Positions 1 to 12,100 of a stretch of DNA of 64,000 bases are shown here, one piece after another; the first letter of the stretch is position 1, and each line of letters opens with the position of its first letter. The notes under the pieces were generated by a model. That model made no database searches, was not told where the DNA came from, and was given only the letters and a program-made list of their open reading frames with translations. Made by a program: the position numbers and the translations under genes. Where the stretch lies: NCBI RefSeq assembly GCF_022458985.1, contig NC_061779.1:17281001-17345000 (forward strand), written 5' to 3'. Source of the DNA: Mugil cephalus (taxonomy: Eukaryota; Chordata; Actinopteri; Mugiliformes; Mugilidae).

Positions 1-105
1 AGCCGGGATGTCCACTGTGGTGAATTTGTGACCAGCAGCAGCGTCCGCGTTGTTAAAATCCAAAGCACCGCTCCGAGATCTGCGATTCCCAGTTTGGACA
101 AGCAT
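1..105 (-). CDS. possible 5' coding exon of a gene running off the left edge
   Basis: On the minus strand an ATG (A at 105) opens a frame that stays open for 35 codons to base 1, beginning MLVQTGNRRSRSG and reaching GHKFTTVDIPA at the edge. The frame is also open upstream of the ATG back to an in-frame TAG near 207, so 68 codons are stop-free. I do not recognise the peptide. It could be a first coding exon of the gene beyond the left edge, or chance. The remembered N-terminus of Alx4, a human neighbour of CD82, does not match. Confidence 0.25.
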   Translation of the reverse strand, partial: MLVQTGNRRSRSGALDFNNADAAAGHKFTTVDIPA

Positions 106-208
106 GCAGTGTTGAGGGGGAGATTGGTATGCAAACAGTTTTCTGAACTCACTGAAAGCTGAGCGGCTCCGGCAGCCTGCTCTGCTCCGGAGGGCGGAGA
201 CTCTCTAG

Positions 209-236
209 CGCGCACACACACACACACACACGCGCG
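209..236. repeat. (CG/CA)n alternating purine-pyrimidine tract
   Basis: A run of CA dinucleotides is capped on both sides by CGCG, giving an uninterrupted alternating purine-pyrimidine stretch of about 28 bp. Such tracts can adopt Z-DNA. It lies just upstream of the edge minus-strand frame, but no regulatory role can be shown. Confidence 0.6.
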
Positions 237-445
237 TCTCTGTTTTACCTCCCACCATTGTCACTCCTGCACTATGTGGAGTGGTAAATATTCTCAGAAG
301 CACAAAATATGTGTTTGCCACTATGTTATCCATAGCAGTGGTTTGGTGGCATTGTGTCTCTTATAATTAGGGGGGAGGGGATTTTCCTACTGCTTTCTCC
401 AACTCTAAGGCAAAGCTGAGCTAAGTGGTTTATTTAATAGACACA

Positions 446-766
446 CACACTGATCAGGCATAACATTATGACCACCTATCTAATATTGCGTCCGTCTTCC
501 TTGTGCCTCCAAAACAGTTGTGACTCACCAGAGAATGGACATGGATCTACTGATGGTGCCCTGTATTGTCTGGAAACCGAATGTTATTGTGTTATTGTGT
601 GTGTGTGTGTGTGTGTGTGTGTCAGGCGTGGGTGGAGGTGTTTGGTCTGATCTAGGTGGGTGGTACACGGTCCAAAAGTTTCCCATCAGAACACTGTATT
701 GTCTTAAGATGGTCAGTGTTATTTACTTCTGGCAGTGGATTTAATGTTGTGGCTGATCGGCGTGTG
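446..766. mobile_element. non-autonomous DNA transposon with imperfect TIRs
   Basis: The left end reads CACACTGATCAGGCATAACA and the right end is its imperfect reverse complement (TGTTGTGGCTGATCGGCGTG near 745-764). These match the ends of a fish repeat I know with termini of the type GATCAGGCATAACATTATGA. The roughly 320-bp body has no transposase frame and carries a (GT)n tract at 596-622. It is a degenerate MITE-like copy. Confidence 0.7.
596..622. repeat. (TG)n microsatellite
   Basis: Twenty-seven bases of uninterrupted TG repeat inside the MITE-like element at 446-766. Confidence 0.9.
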
Positions 767-768
767 AT

Positions 769-3230
769 GTGGTTTGGATCCTCTGACACAACATAGTTCC
801 AATTATTTCCAAAAATGTTGTCATAACACCAGGATGGTAAGAGTTGGATAAAAGCGCATTCTCCGTTTTAAAGTCGGGTACGTGGACCACATCATTTATT
901 ATTAACGTTATTTCAGTTTTTAAACTTCTTCTATTTCCACGTGGCCTTGTGCAAATGAAGTCAAATCATCAAGCCAAGCTTAAATATTAATTTCAGATCA
1001 GAGGCCGCAACACTTAATTCATCAACTGATTAGTCAAAGTGGAGAAAATGAATAATATCCGACATTTTTAATGGTCAAATAATGAGTTATTTCATGAGCA
1101 AAAACACCAAAATATTCCTTCGTAAATTCTTTTCTGTCCTTCTACATGTAAATTATGAAGGACATTTCCGACATCACAATTTTAGATTTTAGATCGTTTG
1201 ACTGAACTGGCCAGATCCACTGCCAGCTCATGAAAATGCTACTTTAAGATGATTTTGTGATTTTTCTGCAGAGAACAAACTTTTCTCTGGAGTAAAACTG
1301 ATCCTAAGGACAGTGGGAGTCAATCTCTCTCCTTTCATCTTTTTTTTTTTTCCTTACAGATGAAAAGTTATCATCAGTTTTGTAGCATAACAAACAACCA
1401 CCCAGAACAACATGTTCCAGGCATACAGTAATGTTATTTTTGCCAGCACTGATACCAACCCCTGTTCAAGCAACAGATAAGCGGCAACTTTGAGATAGGG
1501 GGCTGATAGTTATTGTTTGTCCCTTGTTAATTATTCATGCTGTGTGCCTCTCCCACCAGCCAGAAAACAAGAGGAGTACTTTTGTACCGGGTTTGGAAGG
1601 GATGGGGTGGGGGCTTCAAGTGTTTTCTCTCCCTCTGTGCTCCTCGTGTCACCAAATCTACTACAGATGGAGAGCCAGATAAGCGCTCCAGAGACTGATC
1701 TCTTTTGCCTTCTCCTCAAAGGTCGTGACACTGACATTCCCACTGGCATACGTGATACTTCCAGCCCCCAGTCGTCTTGTCTTTTCTCCTGATCCCTTTA
1801 CTCTTCGCCCTCAGGAACAATTTTAAGTGCATTTCTGAAGTTAAGAAGAGGAAGAAGACGTCCAGCCGCTTATGGCGGACTTTAAAACCCGGACAAAGAA
1901 ATAGCTTGTGGATGAAGGTTAGATTGAAAAGCTCGTCGGGCGTACGGGGCCTCCGCCTTAGTAAAGACAAGTATCGCAGGAATGGCTTGGCCGCAGAAGG
2001 AACAGCTGTGAGGTATTTTCTTTTTGGCTCCTTGGGTATTTTGAGAGGGCTCAGGGTGTAAAGAAAGACCGAGGTGAATCACTGACTAAACAGCCTCCTC
2101 TTCTCGTCTGAGTGCTCACACGGATCACCGGCCCTCTCCTCGAGCTCTGATGCCACTCACTTTAATGATTATTTGTTTTTCTTAGCTAATCAGTGATTGA
2201 TCAACAAATGTAGTGATCTGAGACCCTTGACATTTAGCACAGCAGTCAATACGCGGCACTAAAATCACTCTACAGTCTCAGATTTTGACTTTAGAGATAG
2301 CCTAGGAATTGGTCAGATTTGTTTCAGGTTCAGTACGCTGTATTCCAAAAGCAGAGAGTGATGTAAAAGACGGAGCAGCATTTTCTGTCCAAACTCAAAA
2401 TTAATATTTGAGGTGGGTGAAATAAAGTGATGGGAGGTTGTGCAGCTGCTGGGAACAAGAACAAAAACCCGTTTATTTGTTTTATTATTAGCGCAAAAGC
2501 TTCCAGCTAAGCCATGCGGATGTTAAACCACAGAGAATTTGGATCTCACTCAGAGTTTATCACGTGCACGAAAGTCATTTGAAACCCATTTTTTTCTGGC
2601 ACGATCTGGTGTACGGTCTACTTGTCTGTCATTCACCCGGGCTCCTGCCAGTAAAATGTATTCTTGTGTCCATGTTAATCACATAAGATATACCCACACT
2701 CACGGGAGGACCGAGCTAGCTCGCAGGCTGCTCCTCACATGCACATTCTTATCTCATGCAAAGCATTTTAATACAATTTACACTGCCAGAGCCTCGATTT
2801 CACACACGGAGCATCATACCACATGCTATCTCATTATAACAGGCCACGGCCATGCCTCACCAGCTCTCACAACCGTGTTGTTTTGTACAGACAGATGTAT
2901 ACATACACACAAGGGATCTAGTCTTAAGGAATTTCCAGGGCAACAGCGCGGCAGTAATTTAATATTCCGCGTAGTGTGGAGTAATGCGACGCTGGATTGT
3001 TTTGTCTTTAAATGTTTTTTTAAATATGCAAATATGGAGTCCACGTAAACACGGGATGATGTTTCATCATTCTGTGGAGAGTTAAGTGGCTCTACCTCAC
3101 ATTAAAACCGCACCAACAGCTCGAGGCAGCGACGTATAACCATGTCAAAGCACGAGAATAAAAGAAACCAGAAAACGTGGAACTTCCTTAATCATTTTCT
3201 ACCAACAAGCTAATTCCAACATTCCTTTTG
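769..3230. other. non-coding stretch, no gene seen
   Basis: AT-rich, unique-looking DNA with a short T run near 1338-1350. The open frames (up to 169 codons at 2539-3048) have low-complexity, non-protein-like composition and no flanking splice or start context. Confidence 0.6.
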
Positions 3231-3233
3231 GTT

Positions 3234-3400
3234 TCAATTCACTTCAGTTCAATTCAAATAAATTGTGTGAATCACAATGCAAATTGTCTCAAGACACTTT
3301 ACAAGACACAGTCCGACCTGGCTTGAGCAGGACCCAGCTCATGTGGATGGACCCATCTGATGAGATAAGTCAAAGACAGTTTTATATCAAAGCTCTGAAT
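3234..3400 (+). repeat. fragment of a dispersed fish repeat
   Basis: The stretch starts with TTCAATTCA-type repeats, then AATTGTCTCAAGACACTTTA and a 'gtccgacctggcttgagcag' segment. This order (ttcaattcaa, aattgtctcaagrcacttta) is typical of a very common dispersed fish element. The 'tatttatatagcgc' section normally found between these parts is missing, so this copy is eroded. Confidence 0.55.
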
Positions 3401-6400
3401 CAAAAGCCATGCCTTGGCAAAGATACTCTTGATGCTTCTGTGTGCAAACAGGAGTAGATATTTGTGTAGAGTGTGTGTATGAGTTTGAGTGGCTCAGCTC
3501 TTCTTAGAAATTGGAAAGCTAAACAGAAAACTAACTGACCAATAGACCCATTGTTCCGGCTCTAGTGGCATGTATAAGCTAGGAGGTTTAGGATTATCTT
3601 TAGCTTAGCATACTGATTAGAATCAGAGGGAAACAGTCAGCCTCGTTCTATCAGCACATGTAAAGTACTAACACTTTGTGTATCATTGATTTCACACATA
3701 GGCAAACTTTTACATTTTCATGCTAAGCTTTTTACCTTTAAATGTGAATTTCTTGTGAGACTCACGAACAAATTTAGCGACTGAGCATAAATTGTGAAGA
3801 TTAAGCTTACTTTACCAAAAAGGCAATTAAAAAAAAAAAAAAAAAAGATTTGCCGTCTTGGAAGAGCAAATAGAGCAGAAATAACACTAGGATGATCAGT
3901 TACAGAGTGCTGATGATTTGGTTTTTGAATGATGTATTTACTTTTTAATTTATTTTGCCTGAACAAACAAGCAAAGCCTGTCCCCGGCTGTGTAGTTTGC
4001 CTCCTTTATTCTGAGATGCACAAACGCAGATACACACGTAGACATTGAACACATCCTTGCAGCCTCAATCTGTCAGGGGGCATCAGCCAGCGCCCAGGGG
4101 AAGCTTGCCATGCGTCATGGCTTCCTGCCCCCTCCAAGACCAGAATCAAACTGTGAGACGGGGTGTAGACGGGCGAGACTCATCTCCTTGATGCCCTGTA
4201 GGGCAGAGTAACACACATCCACCGCCGCTAAAAAGGCTTGCTGTCTTTAGTTTTCCATTGTATAGTCTCAGTCATAATTCAGTTTTCCACACTTAATGTC
4301 GGCATGCATTTTTCCTAAGGGAATTTCTCTTGGAAAATAGCTCTTCTTGACCCAGATGATGTTTAAGCTGAAACCCTTCTTGTGAGGCAAGTGGCAAACA
4401 ATTTCCCCTCGAAGACTTTGCCTGAGACACCATTTAAAATCAGCGAGCTTTCACATGAAATCATGTGTGAATTCATGCAGCACCATCTGGGTGAGTGAGC
4501 TTGTCTGCATCTGTCACATTAACCAAGCTGGAGGGGAAGGGTTAGGGGAAGGTGACGATCGATGTGACAGTTTCCTAAGCCAGAAAGTGAGGAATCATCT
4601 TTATTTGGAAACACCTTCATCCTAGCAACTCCGCGATAACGGTGTGTGCTACCTGGTGGTAACCTAGCAACAAGCCCACTGTGCTGTTTAGAAGAGTAAT
4701 TGAACAAATTTGAAAAATCGCAGCATTAACACGTTAAATCTGGATTCGACAAAAACAATGGTGGAATACAAATACCTGTAATCACTTCTGTATTGAAGCC
4801 ACTCTGGATTGTTTTGTTCTGTGTGCATTCCTCTGCATGATAGAACACCTGTAGGCCATCTAGCCTGATGCGTTCCTCCACCTTAATAATCACGCATGTC
4901 TACCTACCCGGCGTTGCTCCGTCAGTGACAGGAGCCTGGGGATATAAGCGAGAGCGAGGGAAGAAGAGTGGGAGGAAAGAGTGTGTGGAGTTGTATGTCA
5001 ATCTATCCAGATGTCTTATACAGCTCTTCTTTCAGGAATGCGCACAGCAGAAACATCTGCAGGGTCTTAACTTAACCACGCAGAGGAAAAAAAAAAAAAA
5101 AATGCTCACACGAGACACCAGGGCAGAAGGGTGAGAGGAAATGGAGGGTGTAAAGATGGAAACAAGCAATGACTGGACCATTTTGCCCTTAGTCCCTCTT
5201 TACGTACAGTAAGTGTGCTGACTCCCCACCCATACCCTCTCCTTCCCCGAGTGCGGAGAATTTCTTCGCTGCCTTGTGGTGACAGGCCAAGCGTGGCTGA
5301 ACTCCCTCCATATACTGTAGCTAGCTCCAGTGTTCCCAGGAGGATGAACTGGCTGATGAATGGCGGAAAGTAGGCCAGGCGAGCCACCGCTGCATCCCCT
5401 CCTCCTCCAGAAATCTGATTCACTGGGAGGGAACCATCCATTTGTCTGTCACTCCGAATATCTCTCCTCTTTCATTTTACATGTTGTTTTTTTTCTTCAT
5501 CTCAGATAGAGCATTTAACCCCCTGGATTTATGTCTCACATCCGTTCCTCTACACATGCCCATTACATTCTGTGTGTGTGTTTTGACAAACTTAATTCAA
5601 ACAGGTCTAAAACTGAGCTACTTCTCCTGTCAGTGCGCAGCGGTCGCATGAACAGCACAAGTATGACGCTCTGCGGTTATTGGTCTAGCCCAGACACATT
5701 TTCTGCTCTCGGAAGATGGAAATGTGGGACATAAAATATTTCAGATGGTTGATTTTGATTTGTGGATTGAGGCGTTGTGTGCACTGTAAAACACTAGAAA
5801 AAAATGACCATTTAAACTCAGGCACATCACAGAAAATGACTTCTAAACTCTCAAGATTTTAAGCTCAATCAACATTTGTTTAGTCTCGCTGACATCTGTT
5901 TTACTTATATTCTGTGTGTGTGTGTGCAAGGCATAGCTCTTCATCTGGCACAAAGGCCTTAAATTTGCTCATGCTTCAGTGCAGATGGGGACAGCTGCAG
6001 ATTTGCACAATGCACGTGTTTCAATATGTACTACAATCTGTACTGGAGAAAAAAAATGACCTCACAACAAGACGAACAACTGCCTCGAACTGCTTAAAGA
6101 CGACATAAACTGTAGAGAGGGTAAAGTTTTAGACTGGACTTCAAGCTGGTCACTTAAAGTTTATAACATTTTAACGTTTGAGGTAAAGGTTCAAGCAGAT
6201 TCCACTTAATTGTGATGTTTGTTTTTTTTACAGTGTACGTTTGTTGAATGTCTGCAGTGGTCTGGGTGGCTGGTTTTAACTGGAGAGCTGTCACCAGGTG
6301 TGGAAACCACCCCGTCACGGCGGTCATTGTTTCTATCTCCCCCACCAGCCACTTAGAGACCTCACGGACCAAGATTAATGTCGAACCCTGTTAATACAGT

Positions 6401-7470
6401 TTGAGCTGGGGACTTTCAGGACCATAACTCTTACTACTGTCCTATACCACCACTGTGCTTGTTTTTTAATGTCCTATGAGCCGATAATGACATTCCCAGA
6501 ATTTATTTTGGATCTGCTGCCTTTTTACAGCTGTCCAGGTAATTTCACCCCTTCCCTTCAGAGAACTAGTATACATAAGTGAAATATAGATGCAGCTTGA
6601 AATCAGCTCCAGCGGCAGCCAATCTCTTGAATCAACTTTGGGGATGTTTCCCTGCCAACTCCTGCTTGGATACCAATACTTCCTTAGCAACTGCATGGCC
6701 AGCGGCTATATATGTGCATTTAATGCTGACAGGAGCTGCAGGGCTCAGCTGTTGATGGAACACAGTTATCCTTTTTCTCATTACTGTCTGCTCTATGTGA
6801 GATTCACCAGGCCTAAGGGAGACCATCAGGGACTCACGCGTGTGTGTGCACAGTGAGGCCAATAAGGAGAACAGGCCCGCTCCATGGAAACACCTGTCCA
6901 GCACTCCAAACCGAAATCTGAGCATACAAACAAAGGATTTTTTTTCTTCATCAGGCTCCAGATGTCATCAAATATGATGTAAACACAGCTCCCCGGGAGA
7001 AAATGCTCAGACATGTTCAAGGTGCCAGAACTTGCATGCATAATTTCACTCAAGATCATAAAACATGGATCTGATGCGCCTCCTGTGACAGTAGTGTTTA
7101 TATTAGTGGGGAAACTGCTGGATAGCGCCCTATGTGCGCCCCGTCTCTATTGAAAAAAATAAAATAAAATGAAACTCCCAGGATGGAGAAAAGGTGACGT
7201 TATGCTTAATAAGATACCCTGACATTTCCAGGTTTATTGAGATATCTTTCTTCCTCACAACAGAATTTAAAGCTTGTTAAACCAACCAGCTGCAAAACCA
7301 AAAATGTCAGAGGGACTGATAATGTCACTGGAGGGGAAGGCTGCATAACCAGTATATTTCTTCATTGATCTTCACTGCCCCCACAGAACTCATTGTCTGT
7401 GGTCCCCACAGTAAGCTTCTAATGGTAAACGGCCTCGCTTTTATATAGCGCCTTCCTACCTATTGATACT
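3401..7470. other. non-coding stretch, no gene seen
   Basis: There are homopolymer A runs near 3829-3846 and 5087-5101. I found no exon with a credible coding frame and splice sites on either strand. A short 'cttttatatagcgcc' motif near 7438-7452 resembles a piece of the common fish repeat also seen at 3234. Confidence 0.55.
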
Positions 7471-7474
7471 CAAT

Positions 7475-7555
7475 GATCCAGCACCAAACAGAAGGCTGCC
7501 TTCGTCCCCCAAAGTGTTCGGGGGACGGAGGCAGCCTTCTGTTTGGTGCTGGATC
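7475..7555. repeat. long near-perfect hairpin (36-bp arms, 9-nt loop)
   Basis: The left arm 7475-7510 (begins GATCCAGCACCAAACAGAAG) and right arm 7520-7555 are reverse complements at 35 of 36 positions, around the loop AAAGTGTTC (7511-7519). The single mismatch (T against G) would be a wobble pair in RNA. A diverged direct copy of the outer 23 bases of the left arm lies at 7791-7813. It may be a foldback element end or a transcribed hairpin; the sequence alone does not decide. Confidence 0.85.
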
Positions 7556-7790
7556 TTGTGTGTAACGGTCACACAAGGTCGGCAGCACAGGCTTTTATTT
7601 TCTGAATTATCCTGCTGCTTTAATATAAGCCTTGGAACTTGTGGTGCTGTGACAAAGTTGAAAACCCTGGAACATGTTCAGGTGATTCACAAACTCGATT
7701 TGTGTGCAAATTTATTTCCACAATAACTATGTGCATATGAAATTGTCACTTTTCAAAGGATTAAACAGATGGTTAACAGCTGACAGTACA

Positions 7791-7813
7791 GATCCAGCAC
7801 CAGACAGAAGACC
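7791..7813 (+). repeat. third copy of the hairpin-arm sequence
   Basis: GATCCAGCACCAGACAGAAG then ACC repeats the outer end of the left hairpin arm with two or three differences, in the same orientation. With the right arm (7533-7555) it forms a second, wider inverted repeat about 235 bp apart, as expected of a decayed foldback transposon. Confidence 0.7.
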
Positions 7814-8044
7814 ATTTATCTGAAACAGGACCGTGTGGAGGTGATGCGCCAGGTGTCCAGAAGCATCCAAACAATTGGAGTCATGTTTTAGTTAGTGACA
7901 CAGTTTCATAAATTACACCCACATACACATACCGCACATTCACCCGAAGATATTAATGATTAAACATCTTTTTCTTTACATAAGTACTGTACTTTAAATT
8001 TCTAATTCTCTTTCGTGTCTTACCAGCGCTCTGGGGAGTCTATC

Positions 8045-8256
8045 TTCTGGGCAGCTGTGCATTAGTAGGTAGAGCGTGTTGTCCACACACCACAGGGTTT
8101 GATCCCCTGTACATGGACCACATGCTGAAGTTTCCTCATGTAAGACACTGAATCCCAAGTCACTCTCAGAGCCTGTCAGTGGTATGTGGATATGAGTGCT
8201 CTTGCTTGAATGAATGGGTGCCAATAGGTAGAAAAGAGCTCTAAAACACACATGCA
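8045..8256 (+). mobile_element. tRNA-derived SINE
   Basis: The 5' part is tRNA-like, with an A-box-like segment TTAGTAGGTAGAGCG and a B-box-like GGTTTGATCCC about 35 bases later. It is followed by the body motif GTAAGACACTGAATCCCAAG and a 'tgaatgaatgggtgcc' segment, an order I recognise from common fish SINEs. Several substitutions mark it as an old copy with no coding content. Confidence 0.7.
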
Positions 8257-8321
8257 CACACAAAGAGAAAAAGACAGTTTACAAGATCATTCCTGTGGCA
8301 GAGTCAGCTGACTAAGACTGG

Positions 8322-9119
8322 GCAAAAACACTGGGCACCCATCTGCATAACTGAATTCAGGTGTTCCAGTCGCTTTCTGCAGAGTCACTCGCTACAGACC
8401 TTCAAACTTCATGTGGCCTTCAGATTAGCTCAAGAGCAGTGCTTAGAGAGCTTCATGGAATGGGTCTCCATGGCCGAGCAGCTGCATCTAAGCCAAACAT
8501 CACCAAGCACCGGATGCAGTGGGGTAAACCACGCCACCACTGGACTCCAGAGCAGTGGAGACGTTCTCTGGAGGGACCAATCACACTTCTCCATCTGGCA
8601 ATCTGATGGACCACTTTAGGTTTTGAGGTTATCAGGAGAACAGTACTTTTCCTGACTGCACTGTGTCAAGAGTGAAGTTTGGTAGAGGGGGGTTATGGTG
8701 TGGTGTTATTTTTCATGAGCTGGGCTTGGCCCCTTAGCTCCAGAGAAAGGAACTCTGAGTGATTCAGCATACCAAGAGATTTTGGACAATTCCGTGCTCC
8801 TAACTTTGTGGGAACAGTTTGTGGATGACCTCTTCCTGCTCCAACATGACAGTCCACCGAGGCACTAAACAAAGTCCATAAAGACGTGGATGAGGGAGTC
8901 TGGTGTGGAAGAACTTGACTTGGCCTGCACTGAGTCCTGACCTCAACCTGATAGAACACTTTGGGATGAATTAGAGCGAAAACTGTGAGCCAGGAACTTC
9001 AACATCAGTGTCTGACCTCACAAATGCTCTTCTGGAAGAATGGTCAGAAAATTCACATAAACACCTTGTGGAAACTCTTCCCAGAAGAGTTGAAGTTGTT
9101 AAGTTCATATGCATATATG
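8322..9119 (+). pseudogene. degenerate, internally deleted Tc1-like transposase element
   Basis: The left end (near 8338) matches the start region of a fish Tc1-like element (CATCTGCATAACTGAATTCA), then jumps at about 8370 straight into the middle of the transposase, so the N-terminal DNA-binding part is deleted. Transposase fragments are readable in shifting frames: near 8445-8480 (ESFMEWVSMAEQ), at 8826-8875 (the QHD segment carrying the second catalytic Asp, followed by a stop) and near 8935-8965 (the region that normally reads SPDLNPIEH). Stops and frameshifts throughout make it non-functional. The right side ends with GTTCATATGC, part of the normal terminal region, again after a deletion. 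It was probably mobilised in trans, if at all. Confidence 0.85.
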
Positions 9120-12100
9120 TTTTTTTTGTTATCATACCTTGAGTTTAGTTAGGTTCATTTAATACATTGTGTGGGCCCAGAACTTTATTGTGAATTATCT
9201 GCTGATAAACTGAACTGTGAACATCTTCACGGTGAGAGATAAACACGCTTGCTTCCCCGTGAGGATTAAATAACACAGCCCAGCTATTAAATCTACTAAA
9301 TACAACAAGCTTTTTATGCCTTTGAATTTAATGTCTTAACTGAAATGAAGATGTTATTACACCTTTGTCTCTTACTTAGTCTGGAAAGGTCATGACACCA
9401 ACAAGTCTGTCAAAGAAAGTGCAGAGACAGACAAGAAATGGACACTCATTTGTCCACCGGGGCAAAGATGATCCTCATTGCATCACAGTGATGGGTCGCA
9501 TTCATTCACTGACAATTCTTAATCACATTATTTGAAGAGGTGATAACTGTTGCCGAGATAATTCAGGTGATTGATTGGAACACCCTGTTAAGAGAAACTG
9601 AGGCTCTACACTGCAAATCTGTTTCAACATGGAGGAGGTGAAGGTGAGAGTCTGATTGAACATTTAACCTTCACATAATGGTGATTTGAAGCCCAGGCCC
9701 AGAGTATCAGCTGAGAAATGCGTTCATATCAAAGTCCTCCTCCAAGACCCATCTGTTATGGAACCAAAGAATAAATGCCATAGATTATATGACATGGAAT
9801 GAAATGAGGCAATGACAAATGGGAAAAGCAGCACAGGTTAGTTCTCATTTTCTTATTCCTGTCAAAATCCAGCAGGTATTTTCAGGGGAACATCTGACTG
9901 CTGACTTTCATATAAAAGCTCATTTTAAATCATATGTCCATGAGTCTATCAGGGGAGAACTGATGCATTTGTCAATTGGCAGTGTACATATGCTTAATAA
10001 AAGAAAGACCCCATGCTTTGATGTGATATTTATATTCCCCTGGGATGAGGGGATGTTCAATTTGCTCTGACTCTGGGATACCTCTCAGAAACTGACAGAA
10101 ACATGAAATTTTAACGGGAGGAGTGGATTCGGGGAATGCAGTGTATATATAAAAACACAAGCCCCCTCCATCAGTTCTCCTGGCTTGAGTTTTACTGGGA
10201 GACCTGTTGTAAATCTGTTCCAGCCATTCGCCTCATGTCAAGAGCTTCCAACTATGCTCTGCTTTACTTCTCTTTATTAAACTGTTTTCCTGAAGGAAAG
10301 TGCCTTGTTAATTACCGCTAACAATACAGACGTTTGGCGCCACAGGGTCTTGTTTAATAATGAATGCGTTTTCCTTTCTCCTGAAGGGGATGTGACGTAC
10401 TGCATGCTACTGGTAAACTGGAACGAATTACAGTATGTTTTCTTTTAGGACAGCACTGATGAAAAGATCCCATTCATGCATCAGTCTCAAGACTGATGGG
10501 AGATATTCTGACTACAGTGTGTCTTTGTGACTTTTGTCTATTGTTTACTTTACCAGGGGCTTAAACCGAAGAATAGGGCACAGTAATGGAGAAACTGGCA
10601 TTAGGAGGATCTTTGACCAGAGCAGCTTTGGTGGCTGGTTGTATAGACTTCCAGAGCCAATGGTTTCAGAGGACAGGTAAAAAACATGGTTTGAGTTGTA
10701 GTGGCCAATCCAGACAAAACACTAGAGTCAAGAAAAAAAGAACGAATGTTGGGTATCTATTAAAGCAATAACATGACACATGCGGTGTCTCTACTGAGAT
10801 GATGGGGCGACATGAGAGAGACAGAAAGGAATTGTCTTTATCATATTCATCGACAGAGCTAGCTGTCAGTGAGTGACACTGACTGCACAATCAGCATAAA
10901 GCTATGCTCCAAGCCCGTTTCAGTGCAGCTATAAATCAACCAGATCAATCTCATTGACTGTCAAATCGAGGCTGTTTTTTTTTTTTTTTTTTTTTTTCAA
11001 ACTGCGGACAAAGCAATCTGAATGAGTTCTAGGCTGGCTTGCACTAATGTGCTTTTATCATAATGTGCTTTTTATTTTTTTGTTTGTTTGTTTTTGATTT
11101 GTGTCATGAGTGCCTGAATGCATGAGGGGGAACTTTTTAGGAGCAGGTCTGATTTCAGTGCGACGGTACCTGATCTCTGAGACAACATAAGAGAGCAATG
11201 CCATTGAAATAGTCATTTATGTGATTGAACTTGTATGTGATTGAGCCGTATGTATTAATTCACTGCCCATTAACAAGCTATGTGCCATCACTCATTATTC
11301 ACTTAATGTAATGGAATTAGTATATTTTTTATGAATACTAAAACTGATGCCTTGAAACCTAAATCTGCTGAACTGATAAAGCGAAACCACCTAGTGGTCA
11401 CTGGTGGTATTGCTCCCTGAGTTTAGCAGAAAAAGCAATCGTTCAGAGCAGTGTGCCAATGATTAGCTGTCCAACATTGTCAGCATTGCCCTCCCTGAGA
11501 GATTTGGCAGGAGCTGCCACTGAGTTTCGGGTAAGCTTTTATTCTCTGAGCTCCCACTGTAGTCATGGTCACTGGCTGCGAACCCAGCTGGAGCTTTGCT
11601 GAGGCTACATTTACAGAAAAGGGTGTTGGAAAACAATACACTGGCCAGGATTTGAACTTGGCACGTCTGTCATGTGCGACAGATGTGTAAACAGCACTGT
11701 TCTGGAGTTCAGGAACTGCTTTCCAACACAACTAGTTCAATTCACACCTGGACACCCTGGATCATCAAACTACAAAAATATACATTATATGTAGGGATAC
11801 TGATACATCTCCTCTAACGGAAAATTCATGTTGTGCTGCATGGGCTGGGTTATTAGAAATCTGAAGGAGAAATATCTGATTACATGTAATGTATCATGCT
11901 GTAATGACATAATAAATGTGCAACACAGAAATAACTGAAGTTTAAAAGTTTAAAGGCAGACTTCTGAAAAAAATGTTCTCTCTCTTTCGTTTAAGAAATG
12001 TTTTAAATGAGTGAAAAAGACCGCAGAGTGAGAGGTGAGCTGGAGACTCAGGCGTCACCTCATTCCCTGTGAACCATCATCTAATGACTGTTTAATTCAT

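Noticed and set aside
2539..3048. 169-codon plus-strand frame
   Set aside because: His/Thr/Ser-rich, derived from CA-rich sequence. No start context, no splice links, no family likeness.
8361..8619. two overlapping plus-strand frames of 81 and 68 codons
   Set aside because: Pieces of the frameshifted Tc1 transposase relic, not separate genes.
11641..11727. tRNA-like sequence on the minus strand (T-arm-like GTTCAAATCC)
   Set aside because: No matching A-box or acceptor-stem pairing and the spacing is wrong. At most an eroded tRNA-derived SINE fragment.
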